27,057 nucleotides of DNA. It comes from JAVBUP01 sp031555175. GTDB taxonomy: Bacteria; Bacillota_I; Bacilli_A; Erysipelotrichales; Coprobacillaceae. The first letter of the stretch is position 1, and each line of letters begins with the position of its first letter. A program made the translations under genes and the position numbers. The notes under the pieces were generated by a model, which did no database searches, was not told the DNA's origin, and saw only the letters and a program-made list of their open reading frames with translations. The stretch lies in the NCBI GenBank assembly GCA_031555175.1, contig JAVBUP010000078.1:1-27057 (forward strand), in the 5' to 3' direction. Of this stretch, positions 1 through 8,570 are shown in pieces.

Positions 1-50
1 TCAACCATCTGCATCGTTTTTTTATTCGCATTAGAATGTTTAGAAATCAT
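1..50 (-). CDS. 5' end of an unidentified protein, runs off the window
   Basis: Only the first 16 codons are visible, reading MISKHSNANKKTMQMV. The ATG at 50-48 is preceded by GGTGAT at 60-55, a usable ribosome binding site at a short spacing. The polar, lysine-rich start resembles the cytoplasmic N-terminus of many small membrane proteins such as ECF S components, but that is a guess and too little is present to name a family. It lies downstream of two hairpin terminators on the same strand, so it is probably a separate transcription unit. Confidence 0.45.
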   Translation of the reverse strand, partial: MISKHSNANKKTMQMV

Positions 51-97
51 AGTTATCACCTATCTATATTATATCAAATATCCTTTTATCACTGTAT

Positions 98-128
98 AAA
101 AAAAGACAAAGTACCTCAATACTTTGTC
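98..128 (-). terminator. Rho-independent terminator
   Basis: Perfect 9-bp inverted repeat (105-113 with 120-128, GACAAAGTA arm, 6-base loop), followed on the minus strand by a run of seven U (98-104). It lies between the DUF2500 gene and the partial gene at the window edge and acts as a second barrier after the hairpin at 138-164. Confidence 0.8.
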
Positions 129-137
129 AACAGTCTG

Positions 138-164
138 AAAACTAAGCAATATTTGCTTAGTTTT
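138..164. terminator. Bidirectional hairpin terminator
   Basis: Perfect 12-bp inverted repeat (AAAACTAAGCAA with TTGCTTAGTTTT) around a 3-base loop. The arms themselves carry the A and U tracts, so it could act on either strand. It follows the stop of the DUF2500 gene by about 50 bases. Confidence 0.75.
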
Positions 165-213
165 GTATCTTCTTTATTATTGCTATTCTTCGATTCAATT
201 ACAATATAAAATC

Positions 214-552
214 CTACCTATGATAACTATTATTATTGCTTTCATAGGAAAGTAGCCTAGTCCCTTGGAAAGTAAGTTTTCCCCACTCATGTAAGTACGC
301 ATTACGATAAAATGAACTTTTTACAACAAATCGCATTATACTCCCTGTATCTAATTCAAAAAATATGTAATAAGTATCATCACTATGCATATGATTATTT
401 GCATCAGTATGAGTATTCCAGTCATGTTTCTTATCAATAATCTTTGCGTTTGTAGTAATTATTGGGGATGCATTATTGCTAAAATATGTGCGAACTGCAG
501 AAACGATTATTCATGCAAATGCTATGAAGAATATAATAACAAACCCAGCCAT
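214..552 (-). pseudogene. DUF2500 family membrane-anchored protein, interrupted by an in-frame TGA
   Basis: The minus-strand frame from the ATG at 552-550 to the TAG at 216-214 would encode 112 residues but has a TGA at codon 14 (513-511). The conceptual product starts with one hydrophobic membrane segment (residues 3-21, where the TGA falls). It continues with a polar region rich in His, Asn and Asp, then a soluble domain ending in GKLTFQGTRLLSYE. That last block is the hallmark of DUF2500 proteins (small membrane-anchored proteins of unknown function), and the length is right for the family. The gene looks expressed: it has GAGGTGAT as ribosome binding site, a sigma-A promoter at 576-604 and terminators behind it. 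The only lesion is the TGA, at a place where Trp would fit a membrane helix. It could be a true nonsense mutation, a G-to-A sequencing error, or TGA read as Trp. Confidence 0.75.
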
Positions 553-575
553 TAAATCACCTCATTTCGATATTG

Positions 576-604
576 AGTATAGCATTTCACAAATCTCTTT
601 ACAA
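576..604 (-). promoter_or_regulatory. Sigma-A promoter of the DUF2500 gene
   Basis: TTGTAA (604-599), a 17-bp spacer and TATACT (581-576), about 24 bases upstream of the start codon. Close to the sigma-A consensus with ideal spacing. Confidence 0.65.
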
Positions 605-626
605 TATTACTCCTGTGAATCATACA

Positions 627-653
627 TAAAAAAGAGCATCTTAACGATGCTCT
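627..653 (-). terminator. Terminator of the GH3 gene
   Basis: Perfect 8-bp stem AGAGCATC / GATGCTCT (633-640 with 646-653) with a 5-base loop and a U-rich tail on the minus strand, starting 6 bases after the GH3 stop codon. Confidence 0.85.
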
Positions 654-659
654 ATAGAC

Positions 660-2903
660 TTATTTATGATATTTCAATTTTCTCTTGTCGTCAATAACTC
701 CAGCAAAACTCATACCAAAACCATAATCATAGATATGCCCTTCACTGTCAATATAAGGAATCATATCAAATGGTACATCCTCAGCTTGAACCTCCACTGT
801 TTGCATATCAATTGGTATTTGTAATGGTAGTAATCCTGATGGTTCATATGCTCCTGATAGCACATCAAATATTACTTGATTTTGCACTCCATAATCAACA
901 AGTATTGCGTCAACTAATGGCTCAAACTCTGCCATTATTGTTGGATTCTTTAATTTCATAGAGACAATTATTGGTTTATCTTTCATAATCTTTCTAAGAT
1001 TAACTACATTATCTAAGTCACTTTCATTAGCAGTCTTCGCCATCTTTCCATAATACGAGCGATTGTCGAAATTTTCTAGCGGATCTCCCCCTGCTAAACT
1101 TTCTCTTCTAGCCCATTCTGCAAAATATGGTCGATATTGCAAACTAATCGGCATATAGCCATTGCCACCATTTTTCATGTCAGTCACACTATAACTATCA
1201 CTAATTGGAGTTTCCATAAAGATTAACGCTATATCTGCATCTTCGGGTTTATCAACCCATTCGAAATACTTATTTACTAATTCCTTCTTAACAGGTACAA
1301 TTACTTCTTTCTTTGTCATCATACTAAAGAAATTCATATAAGGATTAATTGTTCGATTAGGAACATAAACTTTCTTTTTTGTAGTTATTGGCAAAACTTT
1401 ATTTTTATTTTTAAGTAGCGTCAGTGATTTCACTTGTGCTTGATATCCTTGAAGCATATACTCTTCATTGCCAACAATTTCTTTGGCCTTATCAACATCA
1501 ACATATGGATTCTCAAACAGGCCTAATCTAAAAATATTAAGCAGTAGCCTAACTGCAGACTTTTCAAAACGTTTGCGCATATAGTCTTCACCAAACTCTG
1601 CACACCCCATTTTATAAGCCTCTAAAATAGGCTTGGCATCATTATTTCCACCAAACTGGTCAACACCAGCAAGTAGTATTTTCAAATGACGTTGGGCTAC
1701 AGTTAAGCTTTCTACACCCCAACATTTACCACCAAAGAAACCATCTATTGTTGGTCCTTGATCTGCTGTAATACCCCAGTCTGTACATACAACCCCATCA
1801 TAGTTCAGTTGTTCTCTAAGCAATCCTTGAATAATATATTTACTGTATGAGTTACCAACACTCTCATCGCTTATATCAGAAGAGATAGTATAGTATGGCA
1901 TAACCGCTGATGCCTTCTTTGTCTTACCATCTAAATTAAAGGCTCCATCGATAAATGGTTTTAAATGATCTTTGAAATTATCTCCTGGATACACGGCATA
2001 TTTACCAAATGCATAGTGACCATCTCTACCGGCTTCTCCTGTTCCACCACCAGGAAAATGCTTAACCATCGCATTGATGCTTTCATATCCCCAACCATCT
2101 TTTATCTCTTGATTAAATGATGTTTGTAGTCCATCACAATAAGCTTTCGCAAAATCTGCTGCCATAATGCTTGATTCAGAAAATGCATCATGAAATCTCA
2201 TCCATCTTGGTTCTGTTGTAATATCAATTTGTGGGAATAATGCCGTTGTTAAACCAATGGCTCTAAATTCTTTAGACACTACCTTCCCATATTCAAAAGC
2301 GGTATTTGCGTCAAATGTAGCTGCTATTCCAATACCATCAGGCCATTTTGAAACATCACTATTAGCACCACCATTATATTCAGCATCGCTTATCGTACCA
2401 TGGCGAGGATCACTACTATTATTCAATGGAATCCCAAATCCTTCTTTTTCAGCCAATGATTGTGCTATGTTATTCCAGTTAGCCATTACTTCTTTATCTG
2501 CATAACGCATGATAAGTACATGTCTTACCTTGTCTTCTTTAATGAACTTTTGCTGTTGATCTGATAATTCCCACGGTTTTACGCCCGCATCACTAAATGA
2601 TTTACCACCAGAATATGTAGCAGTAAATGGGCCTTCTCCAATTGCTGGAATCATTTGATGGCTGCTATATAACATCAACCCTGCAATATCTTCAATTGAC
2701 AATTTAGTAGCAAGGTCAATTGCTCTTTCCTCTGGACTCAAGCGCCAATCTTCATACTTTTGTAGAACTCCACTTTTAGACAGGTTCTTAAAATACTTAC
2801 CATCTATTTCTAGTATTTCTACGTTACTATTTTTAGCGATACCAAGAGTTGGTCCATCCATATTCTCAACTAATTCAAAAATATCTTTATCAATTTTCTT
2901 CAT
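660..2903 (-). CDS. Glycoside hydrolase family 3 beta-glucosidase-type enzyme
   Basis: A 747-residue GH3 enzyme expected to remove terminal beta-linked glucose or a similar sugar from oligosaccharides by a retaining mechanism. The N-terminal (beta/alpha)8 domain carries the conserved KHFPG substrate-binding block (about residues 281-285) and the nucleophile motif VVCTDWG, with Asp at about residue 375. A C-terminal alpha/beta sandwich domain follows, ending in a glycine-rich segment. No signal peptide or membrane segment is visible, so it should be cytoplasmic and act on imported sugars. I chose the ATG at 2903 because AAAGGAG lies 7 bases upstream; the frame stays open 12 codons further but without a binding site. 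It lies downstream of the XRE-DUF5680 gene, separated by a terminator, and has its own terminator. Substrate specificity (glucoside or xyloside) cannot be read from the sequence. Promoter not clear: TATAAT is present at 2928-2933 without a well-spaced -35. Confidence 0.9.
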   Translation of the reverse strand: MKKIDKDIFELVENMDGPTLGIAKNSNVEILEIDGKYFKNLSKSGVLQKYEDWRLSPEERAIDLATKLSIEDIAGLMLYSSHQMIPAIGEGPFTATYSGGKSFSDAGVKPWELSDQQQKFIKEDKVRHVLIMRYADKEVMANWNNIAQSLAEKEGFGIPLNNSSDPRHGTISDAEYNGGANSDVSKWPDGIGIAATFDANTAFEYGKVVSKEFRAIGLTTALFPQIDITTEPRWMRFHDAFSESSIMAADFAKAYCDGLQTSFNQEIKDGWGYESINAMVKHFPGGGTGEAGRDGHYAFGKYAVYPGDNFKDHLKPFIDGAFNLDGKTKKASAVMPYYTISSDISDESVGNSYSKYIIQGLLREQLNYDGVVCTDWGITADQGPTIDGFFGGKCWGVESLTVAQRHLKILLAGVDQFGGNNDAKPILEAYKMGCAEFGEDYMRKRFEKSAVRLLLNIFRLGLFENPYVDVDKAKEIVGNEEYMLQGYQAQVKSLTLLKNKNKVLPITTKKKVYVPNRTINPYMNFFSMMTKKEVIVPVKKELVNKYFEWVDKPEDADIALIFMETPISDSYSVTDMKNGGNGYMPISLQYRPYFAEWARRESLAGGDPLENFDNRSYYGKMAKTANESDLDNVVNLRKIMKDKPIIVSMKLKNPTIMAEFEPLVDAILVDYGVQNQVIFDVLSGAYEPSGLLPLQIPIDMQTVEVQAEDVPFDMIPYIDSEGHIYDYGFGMSFAGVIDDKRKLKYHK

Positions 2904-2959
2904 ATGTTGTCTCCTTTGCCTATTATAATTATAACACAACTATGCTTTGGAAAGATGTC

Positions 2960-2989
2960 AAAAAAAACAGATCACAATTGCAATCTGTT
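2960..2989 (-). terminator. Terminator of the XRE-DUF5680 gene
   Basis: Stem AACAGAT / ATCTGTT (2966-2972 with 2983-2989) followed by a minus-strand U run that continues directly into TTGACA (2961-2956). It starts 10 bases after the stop codon of the upstream regulator gene. Confidence 0.8.
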
Positions 2990-2998
2990 GAACGTTAC

Positions 2999-3670
2999 CT
3001 ATTTTGTTATTCCACCGTGAAAATACAATTCATAGACTTTTGTATTTTTGAAATATATTTCCTCATAGCCTGTAAACCATTCCTCATTACCATCCACATT
3101 ACAGTGATATACAAATTCATTGCTACTGTATAGATTAGGTCCCCTAAATGGTTTATCGAGAGGCACATTCATTAATGCCTCATTTAAAAAGTCACCGCTA
3201 AAACTTTTTCCTAATACGCGACCACTATAATTCATCGCATAAACTGGTTGGCCATCATTCCATACAGCTTCTTGTCCTTGGAATCGTTCACTACCTAGGT
3301 AAGTATCAATGTATAGCAGTTTGCCTTCTTCGTATTTGTAATCATGACTATTAGGACGACTTGATTCGCATTTGCCACTTTTTGCGGCATATGTGTTCTT
3401 CTTCGCATTCACCAAAAAACTATTGAATTCTTTTGGAATGTCTTGTAACTCACTATATCCTATCAAACACTCCTCATTATCCTTTATTAAATAATCGAGT
3501 GTCACTTTAAACAATTCACTTAAATGAACCAGATTTGATATATCAGGATATGTCTGTCCACTTTCCCACTTAGCAACTGCTTGCCTCGATACAAAAAGTT
3601 TATCTGCTAAATCCTCTTGTGTTATTCCTCTACTCTTGCGTATTAATTGTAGTTTTTCTGAAAAAATCAT
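2999..3670 (-). CDS. XRE-family transcriptional regulator with C-terminal DUF5680 domain
   Basis: A 223-residue two-domain protein. Residues about 5-60 form a Cro/CI-type helix-turn-helix with the usual LxxxRKSRGITQEDLA and VSRQAVAKWESG blocks, so it binds DNA. Residues about 80-222 match DUF5680, recognised by FLVNAKKNTYA, SSRPNSHDY, LLYIDTYLG and the Trp/Tyr-rich end YELYFHGG. The DUF5680 part is of unknown function; its aromatic residues suggest a small-molecule pocket, which is inference. The start codon has AGGAGG about 8 bases upstream and a good promoter (3693-3721). The position just upstream of the GH3 gene on the same strand suggests, but does not show, that it controls it. Length and motifs are intact. 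Confidence 0.85.
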   Translation of the reverse strand: MIFSEKLQLIRKSRGITQEDLADKLFVSRQAVAKWESGQTYPDISNLVHLSELFKVTLDYLIKDNEECLIGYSELQDIPKEFNSFLVNAKKNTYAAKSGKCESSRPNSHDYKYEEGKLLYIDTYLGSERFQGQEAVWNDGQPVYAMNYSGRVLGKSFSGDFLNEALMNVPLDKPFRGPNLYSSNEFVYHCNVDGNEEWFTGYEEIYFKNTKVYELYFHGGITK

Positions 3671-3692
3671 CTTAATCCCTCCTGTTTGTATA

Positions 3693-3721
3693 AGTATAAG
3701 TTAAAAAAATAATTCTTTCAA
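3693..3721 (-). promoter_or_regulatory. Sigma-A promoter of the XRE-DUF5680 gene
   Basis: TTGAAA (3721-3716), a 17-bp spacer and TATACT (3698-3693), ending 22 bases before the ATG. No obvious terminator of rsmH lies between 3722 and 3808, so some read-through from rsmH is possible. Confidence 0.7.
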
Positions 3722-3808
3722 TAAATGTGACGTTGCATTAATTCTACTCCTGATTGCATAAAAACTTTCTGAACGTTATGTCATTATTTGAAGTATAGTA
3801 TGGTCCAT

Positions 3809-4858
3809 CTATGCCTTAATAGCCCATCTTAATTTTGTTGACCTTGCACGCGGGTTTACATTGCATTCATCAATTGATGGACGAATAACATCCCTAGCTA
3901 CTTCACTAAATACTCCCGCCTGTTGTAATTGCTTAAATGCTTTCTTTACTAAGCGATCTTCCCCTGAATGAAACGTTAATATTGCTACACGACCACCAGT
4001 TTCTAACACATCTGGTAATTTTTCTAAAAAATCATACAACACTTCAAATTCTTGATTAACATCAATTCTAAGTGCTTGAAATACTCTTTGACATGACTTC
4101 TTAAATACTTCTTTTTGCTGGTTCTTTGGTATAAATTGTAATGATTTTTCAATAATTTTTTGCAATTCTTTAGTAGTTGAAATTGTATTACCTTTTCTAA
4201 CTTCTAAATAAATCTCTTTTGCTATCTCTTTAGCATATGGCTCATCTGCATTCTCGACTAGCATCCCCTCTAACTCATCAAGCCTAACTTTTTGTAAACG
4301 TGATGATGCAGAGATGCCTTTATATGGATTAAGCCTTAGATCTAATGGGCCATCTTTCTTAAAGGAAAAGCCACGCTCAGGATTATCAATTTGCATAGAT
4401 GAAACCCCTAAATCAGCTAACACAAAATTGAATTTACCATGTTCACTAGATACTTGATCTATATTTGCAAAATTAGTTTGAAATATAGTTAAAATGTCTT
4501 CTCCAAAACCTTTATCTTGCAAACGTTTCTTAGTCTTTTCAATTTCAATTGGATCAACATCTAAAGCATACAGATGACCAAGTTGTTGCAAACATTCTAA
4601 CATTTTTGTTATATGTCCTCCATAGCCTAGTGTCGCATCAAGCCCAACTTGCCCCGGTTTAATTTCTAAAAAATTTAGTATTTCATCCACCATAATTGGA
4701 ATATGTGTTCCAGCTGGAGTACTACCTTTTGATATGACTCTGCCTATTGTCTCAGGATACTTTTCTGGTTGTAACTCTTTATATTTTTCTTTATAACTTT
4801 TTGGATGTGTTCCTTTGTAGCGAACACGTCTTTGATGTTTTTGCTCTTGATTATCCAT
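3809..4858 (-). CDS. rsmH: 16S rRNA (cytosine-1402-N4)-methyltransferase RsmH, N-terminally extended form
   Basis: SAM-dependent enzyme that N4-methylates C1402 in the decoding centre of 16S rRNA. The core has the SAM-binding block GLDATLGYGGH (about residues 73-83), the ADLGVSSMQID and GFSF blocks, LDLRLN, and the C-terminal ILTFHSGEDRLVKK, all typical of RsmH/MraW. At 349 residues it is about 40 longer than the E. coli type. The excess is a basic N-terminal extension (residues 1-50, many Lys and Arg, including PKSYKEKYKELQPEKYPE) that I recognise from a subgroup of Bacillota homologues. It is not next to mraZ, ftsL or other division genes, so it may be a second copy or the only one relocated. 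Start ATG has GAGGT upstream and a TATAAT box lies about 34 bases before it. Between 4859 and 4935 nothing else is seen. Confidence 0.9.
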   Translation of the reverse strand: MDNQEQKHQRRVRYKGTHPKSYKEKYKELQPEKYPETIGRVISKGSTPAGTHIPIMVDEILNFLEIKPGQVGLDATLGYGGHITKMLECLQQLGHLYALDVDPIEIEKTKKRLQDKGFGEDILTIFQTNFANIDQVSSEHGKFNFVLADLGVSSMQIDNPERGFSFKKDGPLDLRLNPYKGISASSRLQKVRLDELEGMLVENADEPYAKEIAKEIYLEVRKGNTISTTKELQKIIEKSLQFIPKNQQKEVFKKSCQRVFQALRIDVNQEFEVLYDFLEKLPDVLETGGRVAILTFHSGEDRLVKKAFKQLQQAGVFSEVARDVIRPSIDECNVNPRARSTKLRWAIKA

Positions 4859-4935
4859 ATATTACCTCGCATTAAATAATTATAAATATTATAACATATT
4901 AATCAATTTGACACTAACTCTCTTATTATCGATTG

Positions 4936-4957
4936 AAAAAGCAACACAGTGTGTTGC
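4936..4957 (-). terminator. Terminator of the marR-ABC exporter operon
   Basis: Palindrome GCAACACAGTGTGTTGC (4941-4957) abutting the stop codon, with a U run on the minus strand (4940-4936). Confidence 0.85.
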
Positions 4958-6844
4958 CTAATCTAAATCTAATTCAAATGCTCCAGTATATAATTGGTAA
5001 TATCTTCCCTTTTGAGCAATCAGATCAGCATGATCTCCACGCTCAATTATCTTACCTTGATCTAGCACCATGATTGCATCAGAATTTCTAACTGTCGATA
5101 ATCTATGTGCAATTACAAATACTGTTCTGCCATCCATTAATGAGTCCATACCATCTTGCACAATTGCTTCAGTTCTTGTATCGATTGAACTAGTTGCCTC
5201 ATCCAAAATCATAACAGGGGGATTAGCTATAGCTGCCCTAGCAATTGATAACAATTGGCGTTGCCCCTGAGATAATCCAGAACCATCACCTGATAAAATA
5301 GTATCATATCCTAATGGCAACATATTAATGAAATCATCAGCATTAGCTAATTTTGCAGCTGCATATACTTCCTCATCAGTTGCATCAAGTTTACCATATC
5401 TAATATTTTCTCTAATAGTATCCGTAAACAGATTAACATCCTGTAGGACAATTCCTAATGATTTTCTTAAGTCATGTTTTTTAATTTTCTTTACATCAAT
5501 ACCATCATATTCAATACGACCTTCTTGCACATCATAGAAGCGATTTATTAAATTAGTAATAGTTGTCTTACCGGCACCAGTTGCTCCAACAAAAGCAAGT
5601 TTCTCTCCAGGCTTGGCAAATAAGCTTACATCATGTAAGACTATTTTTTCATCTGAGTACCCAAAATCTACATCGAAGAATCTCACATCACCTTTTAATG
5701 GCACATAACTAAATCCTTCATCTGATGGAATTTGCCATGCCCATTTGCCAGTAGCTTGCTCGTTAACGCTAATGTTTCCATCCTGCATATTAACATTTAC
5801 TAACTCAATAGTTCCTTCATCTATTTCTGATGGTTCATCAATTAAGCTAAAGATTCTTTCCGCTCCAGCCAATGCCATAACAAGTGAATTAAATTGTTGT
5901 GAGACTTGATTAATTGGTTGATTAAACGATCTACTTAATTGTAGAAATGATGCGATTGATCCAAGCGTTAATCCACCAACTCCATTAATAGCGAAAGCAC
6001 TACCTACTGTTGCCAGTAACACATACTGCAAATAGCCAATATTTCCTAGTACAGGACCAAGAATATTAGAAAAGCCATTAGCTAAGGTAGCTTTCTCACA
6101 CAACTCATCATTTAAAACATTAAAACCTTCAATAGATTTATGCTCATGATTAAATACCTTTACTACTTTTTGACCATTAATCATTTCCTCAATATATCCA
6201 TTAGCTTTACCTAATACTTTTTGTTGTTCAATAAAATATTTTGCACTATTACCAGCAATTGTCTTAGATGCATATATTGAAATACTACATGTTGCTACTA
6301 CTACAAATGTTAATGGAATATTAACATAACACATTGAAATAAATACTCCGACAATTGTAATCAAACTAGAGAATACCTGTGGTATACCTTGTGATAGCAT
6401 TTGCCTTAATGTATCAATGTCATTTGTATAGTGACTCATTGTATCGCCATGCGAATGACTATCAAAATACTTGATCGATAGAGTTTGCATGTGTTCAAAC
6501 ATTTCGTCACGGATTTCCTTTTGAATGCCTTGTGTCATATTTACTAATAATCGATTATATAAATATGTCGATATTACACCAATATAGTATATAGCACCCA
6601 TTCTAATTAGGGCACTAATTAGACTAGTATAGTCTGGATTAGCACTACCAAGTAATGGTGTAATATAGTCATCTATTAATGATTTTAAAAATACTGAGCC
6701 TAATACACCAGTTAATGAACTTATTAATATTCCAACTATTACAAACACAAGCATAATTGGATGATTTTTTGTAACATATGATAATAAACGTTTAGTCGTT
6801 GCAAGTGGATTTTGCGCTTTTTTTGTTCCTCTCATCGGTGGCAT
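4958..6844 (-). CDS. ABC exporter half-transporter, catalytically competent subunit
   Basis: Full-length fused exporter subunit of about 628 residues: an N-terminal six-helix membrane domain (about 30-330) and a C-terminal ATPase domain (about 380-620). The ATPase has a normal Walker A (GATGAGKTT, near residue 420), Walker B with catalytic Glu (VMILDEATSS) and H-loop His (VIAHRLST), but a degenerate signature, LSQGQ instead of LSGGQ. This is the mirror image of its neighbour, as expected for a heterodimeric multidrug or lipid exporter of the LmrCD / BmrCD / TM287-288 type. An insertion of about 40 residues between the two domains is slightly unusual. The preferred start is the ATG at 6844, 9 bases after AAAGGAG; an ATG at 6853 sits directly on that site and overlaps the previous stop codon. 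Either way the two genes overlap or touch and are translationally coupled. Confidence 0.9.
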   Translation of the reverse strand: MPPMRGTKKAQNPLATTKRLLSYVTKNHPIMLVFVIVGILISSLTGVLGSVFLKSLIDDYITPLLGSANPDYTSLISALIRMGAIYYIGVISTYLYNRLLVNMTQGIQKEIRDEMFEHMQTLSIKYFDSHSHGDTMSHYTNDIDTLRQMLSQGIPQVFSSLITIVGVFISMCYVNIPLTFVVVATCSISIYASKTIAGNSAKYFIEQQKVLGKANGYIEEMINGQKVVKVFNHEHKSIEGFNVLNDELCEKATLANGFSNILGPVLGNIGYLQYVLLATVGSAFAINGVGGLTLGSIASFLQLSRSFNQPINQVSQQFNSLVMALAGAERIFSLIDEPSEIDEGTIELVNVNMQDGNISVNEQATGKWAWQIPSDEGFSYVPLKGDVRFFDVDFGYSDEKIVLHDVSLFAKPGEKLAFVGATGAGKTTITNLINRFYDVQEGRIEYDGIDVKKIKKHDLRKSLGIVLQDVNLFTDTIRENIRYGKLDATDEEVYAAAKLANADDFINMLPLGYDTILSGDGSGLSQGQRQLLSIARAAIANPPVMILDEATSSIDTRTEAIVQDGMDSLMDGRTVFVIAHRLSTVRNSDAIMVLDQGKIIERGDHADLIAQKGRYYQLYTGAFELDLD

Positions 6845-6845
6845 G

Positions 6846-8570
6846 TTACTCATCTCCTTTCGTTTGTGAATAGTAAACCTCTTGATATATCTTATTTGAT
6901 TTTAATAACTCATCATGAGTTCCAATGCCATCAATATGACCATTATCTAGCACCACAATTTTGTCAGATTCTTCAATTGATGCGACGCGTTGTGCAATAA
7001 TAAATTTTGTTGTATTTGGAATTTTCTCTTTAAAAGCAGAACGAATCAAAACATCAGTTTTCGTATCTACTGCACTAGTTGAATCATCTAATACTAAAAT
7101 CTTTGGTTTCTTTAATAGTGCTCTTGCGATACATAACCTTTGCTTTTGCCCACCTGATACGTTACTTCCCCCTTGCTCAATATAAGTGTCATAGCCATGT
7201 GGAAAAGTTTGAATGAATTCATCAGCTTGAGCTAGCTTACACGCTTCAATGATTTCTTCATCGCTGGCATTTTCATTTCCCCATCTTAGATTATCTTTAA
7301 TAGTTCCTGAAAATAGAATATTCTTTTGTAAAACCATCGCTACTGAATCTCTTAATACTTCCAAATCATAATCCTTTACATCTTGTCCACCAACTAATAC
7401 TCGACCAGATGTTGCATCATAAAGTCTAGGTAGTAACTGCACTAGTGAACTTTTACTAGACCCAGTTCCACCAATGATACCGACTACTTCACCACTCTTA
7501 ATTTCTAGATTGATATTTTTTAATACCATCTTATTAATATCTTTACTATAACTAAAGCTTACATCCTCAAATATAACTGAGCCATCTAATACCTCATTAA
7601 TTGTTTCAGATTTATTCGTTAGGTCTGATTCTTCATCTAGTATTTCTACTATTCTCTCACATGATGCTCTTGAAATTGTTATCATAACAAAAATCATTGA
7701 TAACATCATTAAACTCATTAATATTTGCGTTACATAAGTTAATAAACTCATTAATTGACCAGTAGTTAAACTGCTACCAACAATCATGTTAGCTCCAAAC
7801 CACGAAATAGCTAAAATACACGTATACATACTAAATTGCATTAATGGGCTATTTAGTGCAAGAATCTTTTCCGCTGTTGTGAAATCGTTATAAATATCTT
7901 GCGAAGATTTCTTGAATTTCTTTGTTTCATAATCTTCTCTGACATATGCCTTTACAACTCTAATACCTCTTACATTTTCTTGAACAATATTGTTTAGGTT
8001 ATCATATTTCTTAAAAGTTCTTTCAAATATTGGATGAACTTTTTTAATAATGATATATAAACTTGTTCCTAAAAATGGCACTATCGCTAAAAATATTAAC
8101 GACAGTTTATGACTAACTGTAAATGCCATAATTAATGAGAATATCAGCATCGCTGGCGCTCTTACTGCAACTCTAATAATCATTTGATAAGCATTTTGAA
8201 TATTAGCTACATCAGTTGTTAATCTAGTAACAATACTTGACGTTGAAAATTTATCAATATTAGCAAACGAGTATCCTTGCACTTTCTCATACATATCTTT
8301 TCTTAAGTTTTTAGCAAACCCAGCAGATCCACGAGCCGCAAATCTTCCAGCTTTAAATCCACAGTATAGAGAAATAAAAGTAAATACTACTAATATAACT
8401 CCTATTTTAAGAATATAATTCATATCTTCTTTTCCAATCCCATTATCAATAATTAGCGACATTAAAAAAGGAATCATTACTTCCATAATTACTTCACCAG
8501 TTACAGACAACGGCGCAAGAATTGAATCTCTCTTATACTCTCTAACACTTCCTAATAATTTCTTAATCAT
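6846..8570 (-). CDS. ABC exporter half-transporter, degenerate-site subunit
   Basis: Membrane domain of about 320 residues followed by an ATPase domain, 574 residues in total. The signature SGGQKQR is canonical. However, Walker A reads GGTGSSKSS (second Gly of GKS replaced by Ser, near residue 370), the Walker B acid is Asp instead of Glu (VLDDSTSAVD) and the H-loop His is Gln (IIAQRVAS). It therefore contributes the non-hydrolytic site of the heterodimer with the next gene. The start at 8570 overlaps the 3' end of marR by 8 bases (ATGATTAA) and has AAGGAG 5 to 6 bases upstream; the frame is open 9 codons further without such a site. Control by the MarR repressor is inferred from the operon structure and the operators at 9047-9075. 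Confidence 0.9.
   Translation of the reverse strand: MIKKLLGSVREYKRDSILAPLSVTGEVIMEVMIPFLMSLIIDNGIGKEDMNYILKIGVILVVFTFISLYCGFKAGRFAARGSAGFAKNLRKDMYEKVQGYSFANIDKFSTSSIVTRLTTDVANIQNAYQMIIRVAVRAPAMLIFSLIMAFTVSHKLSLIFLAIVPFLGTSLYIIIKKVHPIFERTFKKYDNLNNIVQENVRGIRVVKAYVREDYETKKFKKSSQDIYNDFTTAEKILALNSPLMQFSMYTCILAISWFGANMIVGSSLTTGQLMSLLTYVTQILMSLMMLSMIFVMITISRASCERIVEILDEESDLTNKSETINEVLDGSVIFEDVSFSYSKDINKMVLKNINLEIKSGEVVGIIGGTGSSKSSLVQLLPRLYDATSGRVLVGGQDVKDYDLEVLRDSVAMVLQKNILFSGTIKDNLRWGNENASDEEIIEACKLAQADEFIQTFPHGYDTYIEQGGSNVSGGQKQRLCIARALLKKPKILVLDDSTSAVDTKTDVLIRSAFKEKIPNTTKFIIAQRVASIEESDKIVVLDNGHIDGIGTHDELLKSNKIYQEVYYSQTKGDE

Noticed and set aside
476..697. Plus-strand open frame of 73 codons
   Set aside because: It is antisense to the DUF2500 gene and its promoter, has no ribosome binding site and no family resemblance.
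2928..2961. TTGACA paired with TATAAT as promoter of the GH3 gene
   Set aside because: The spacing is about 22 bp, too long for sigma-A and without a palindrome in the spacer as in the MerR case.
3722..3757. Six-codon peptide ATG..TGA with an AGGAG site upstream of the XRE-DUF5680 gene
   Set aside because: Too short to support as a leader peptide, and it lies upstream of the assigned promoter.
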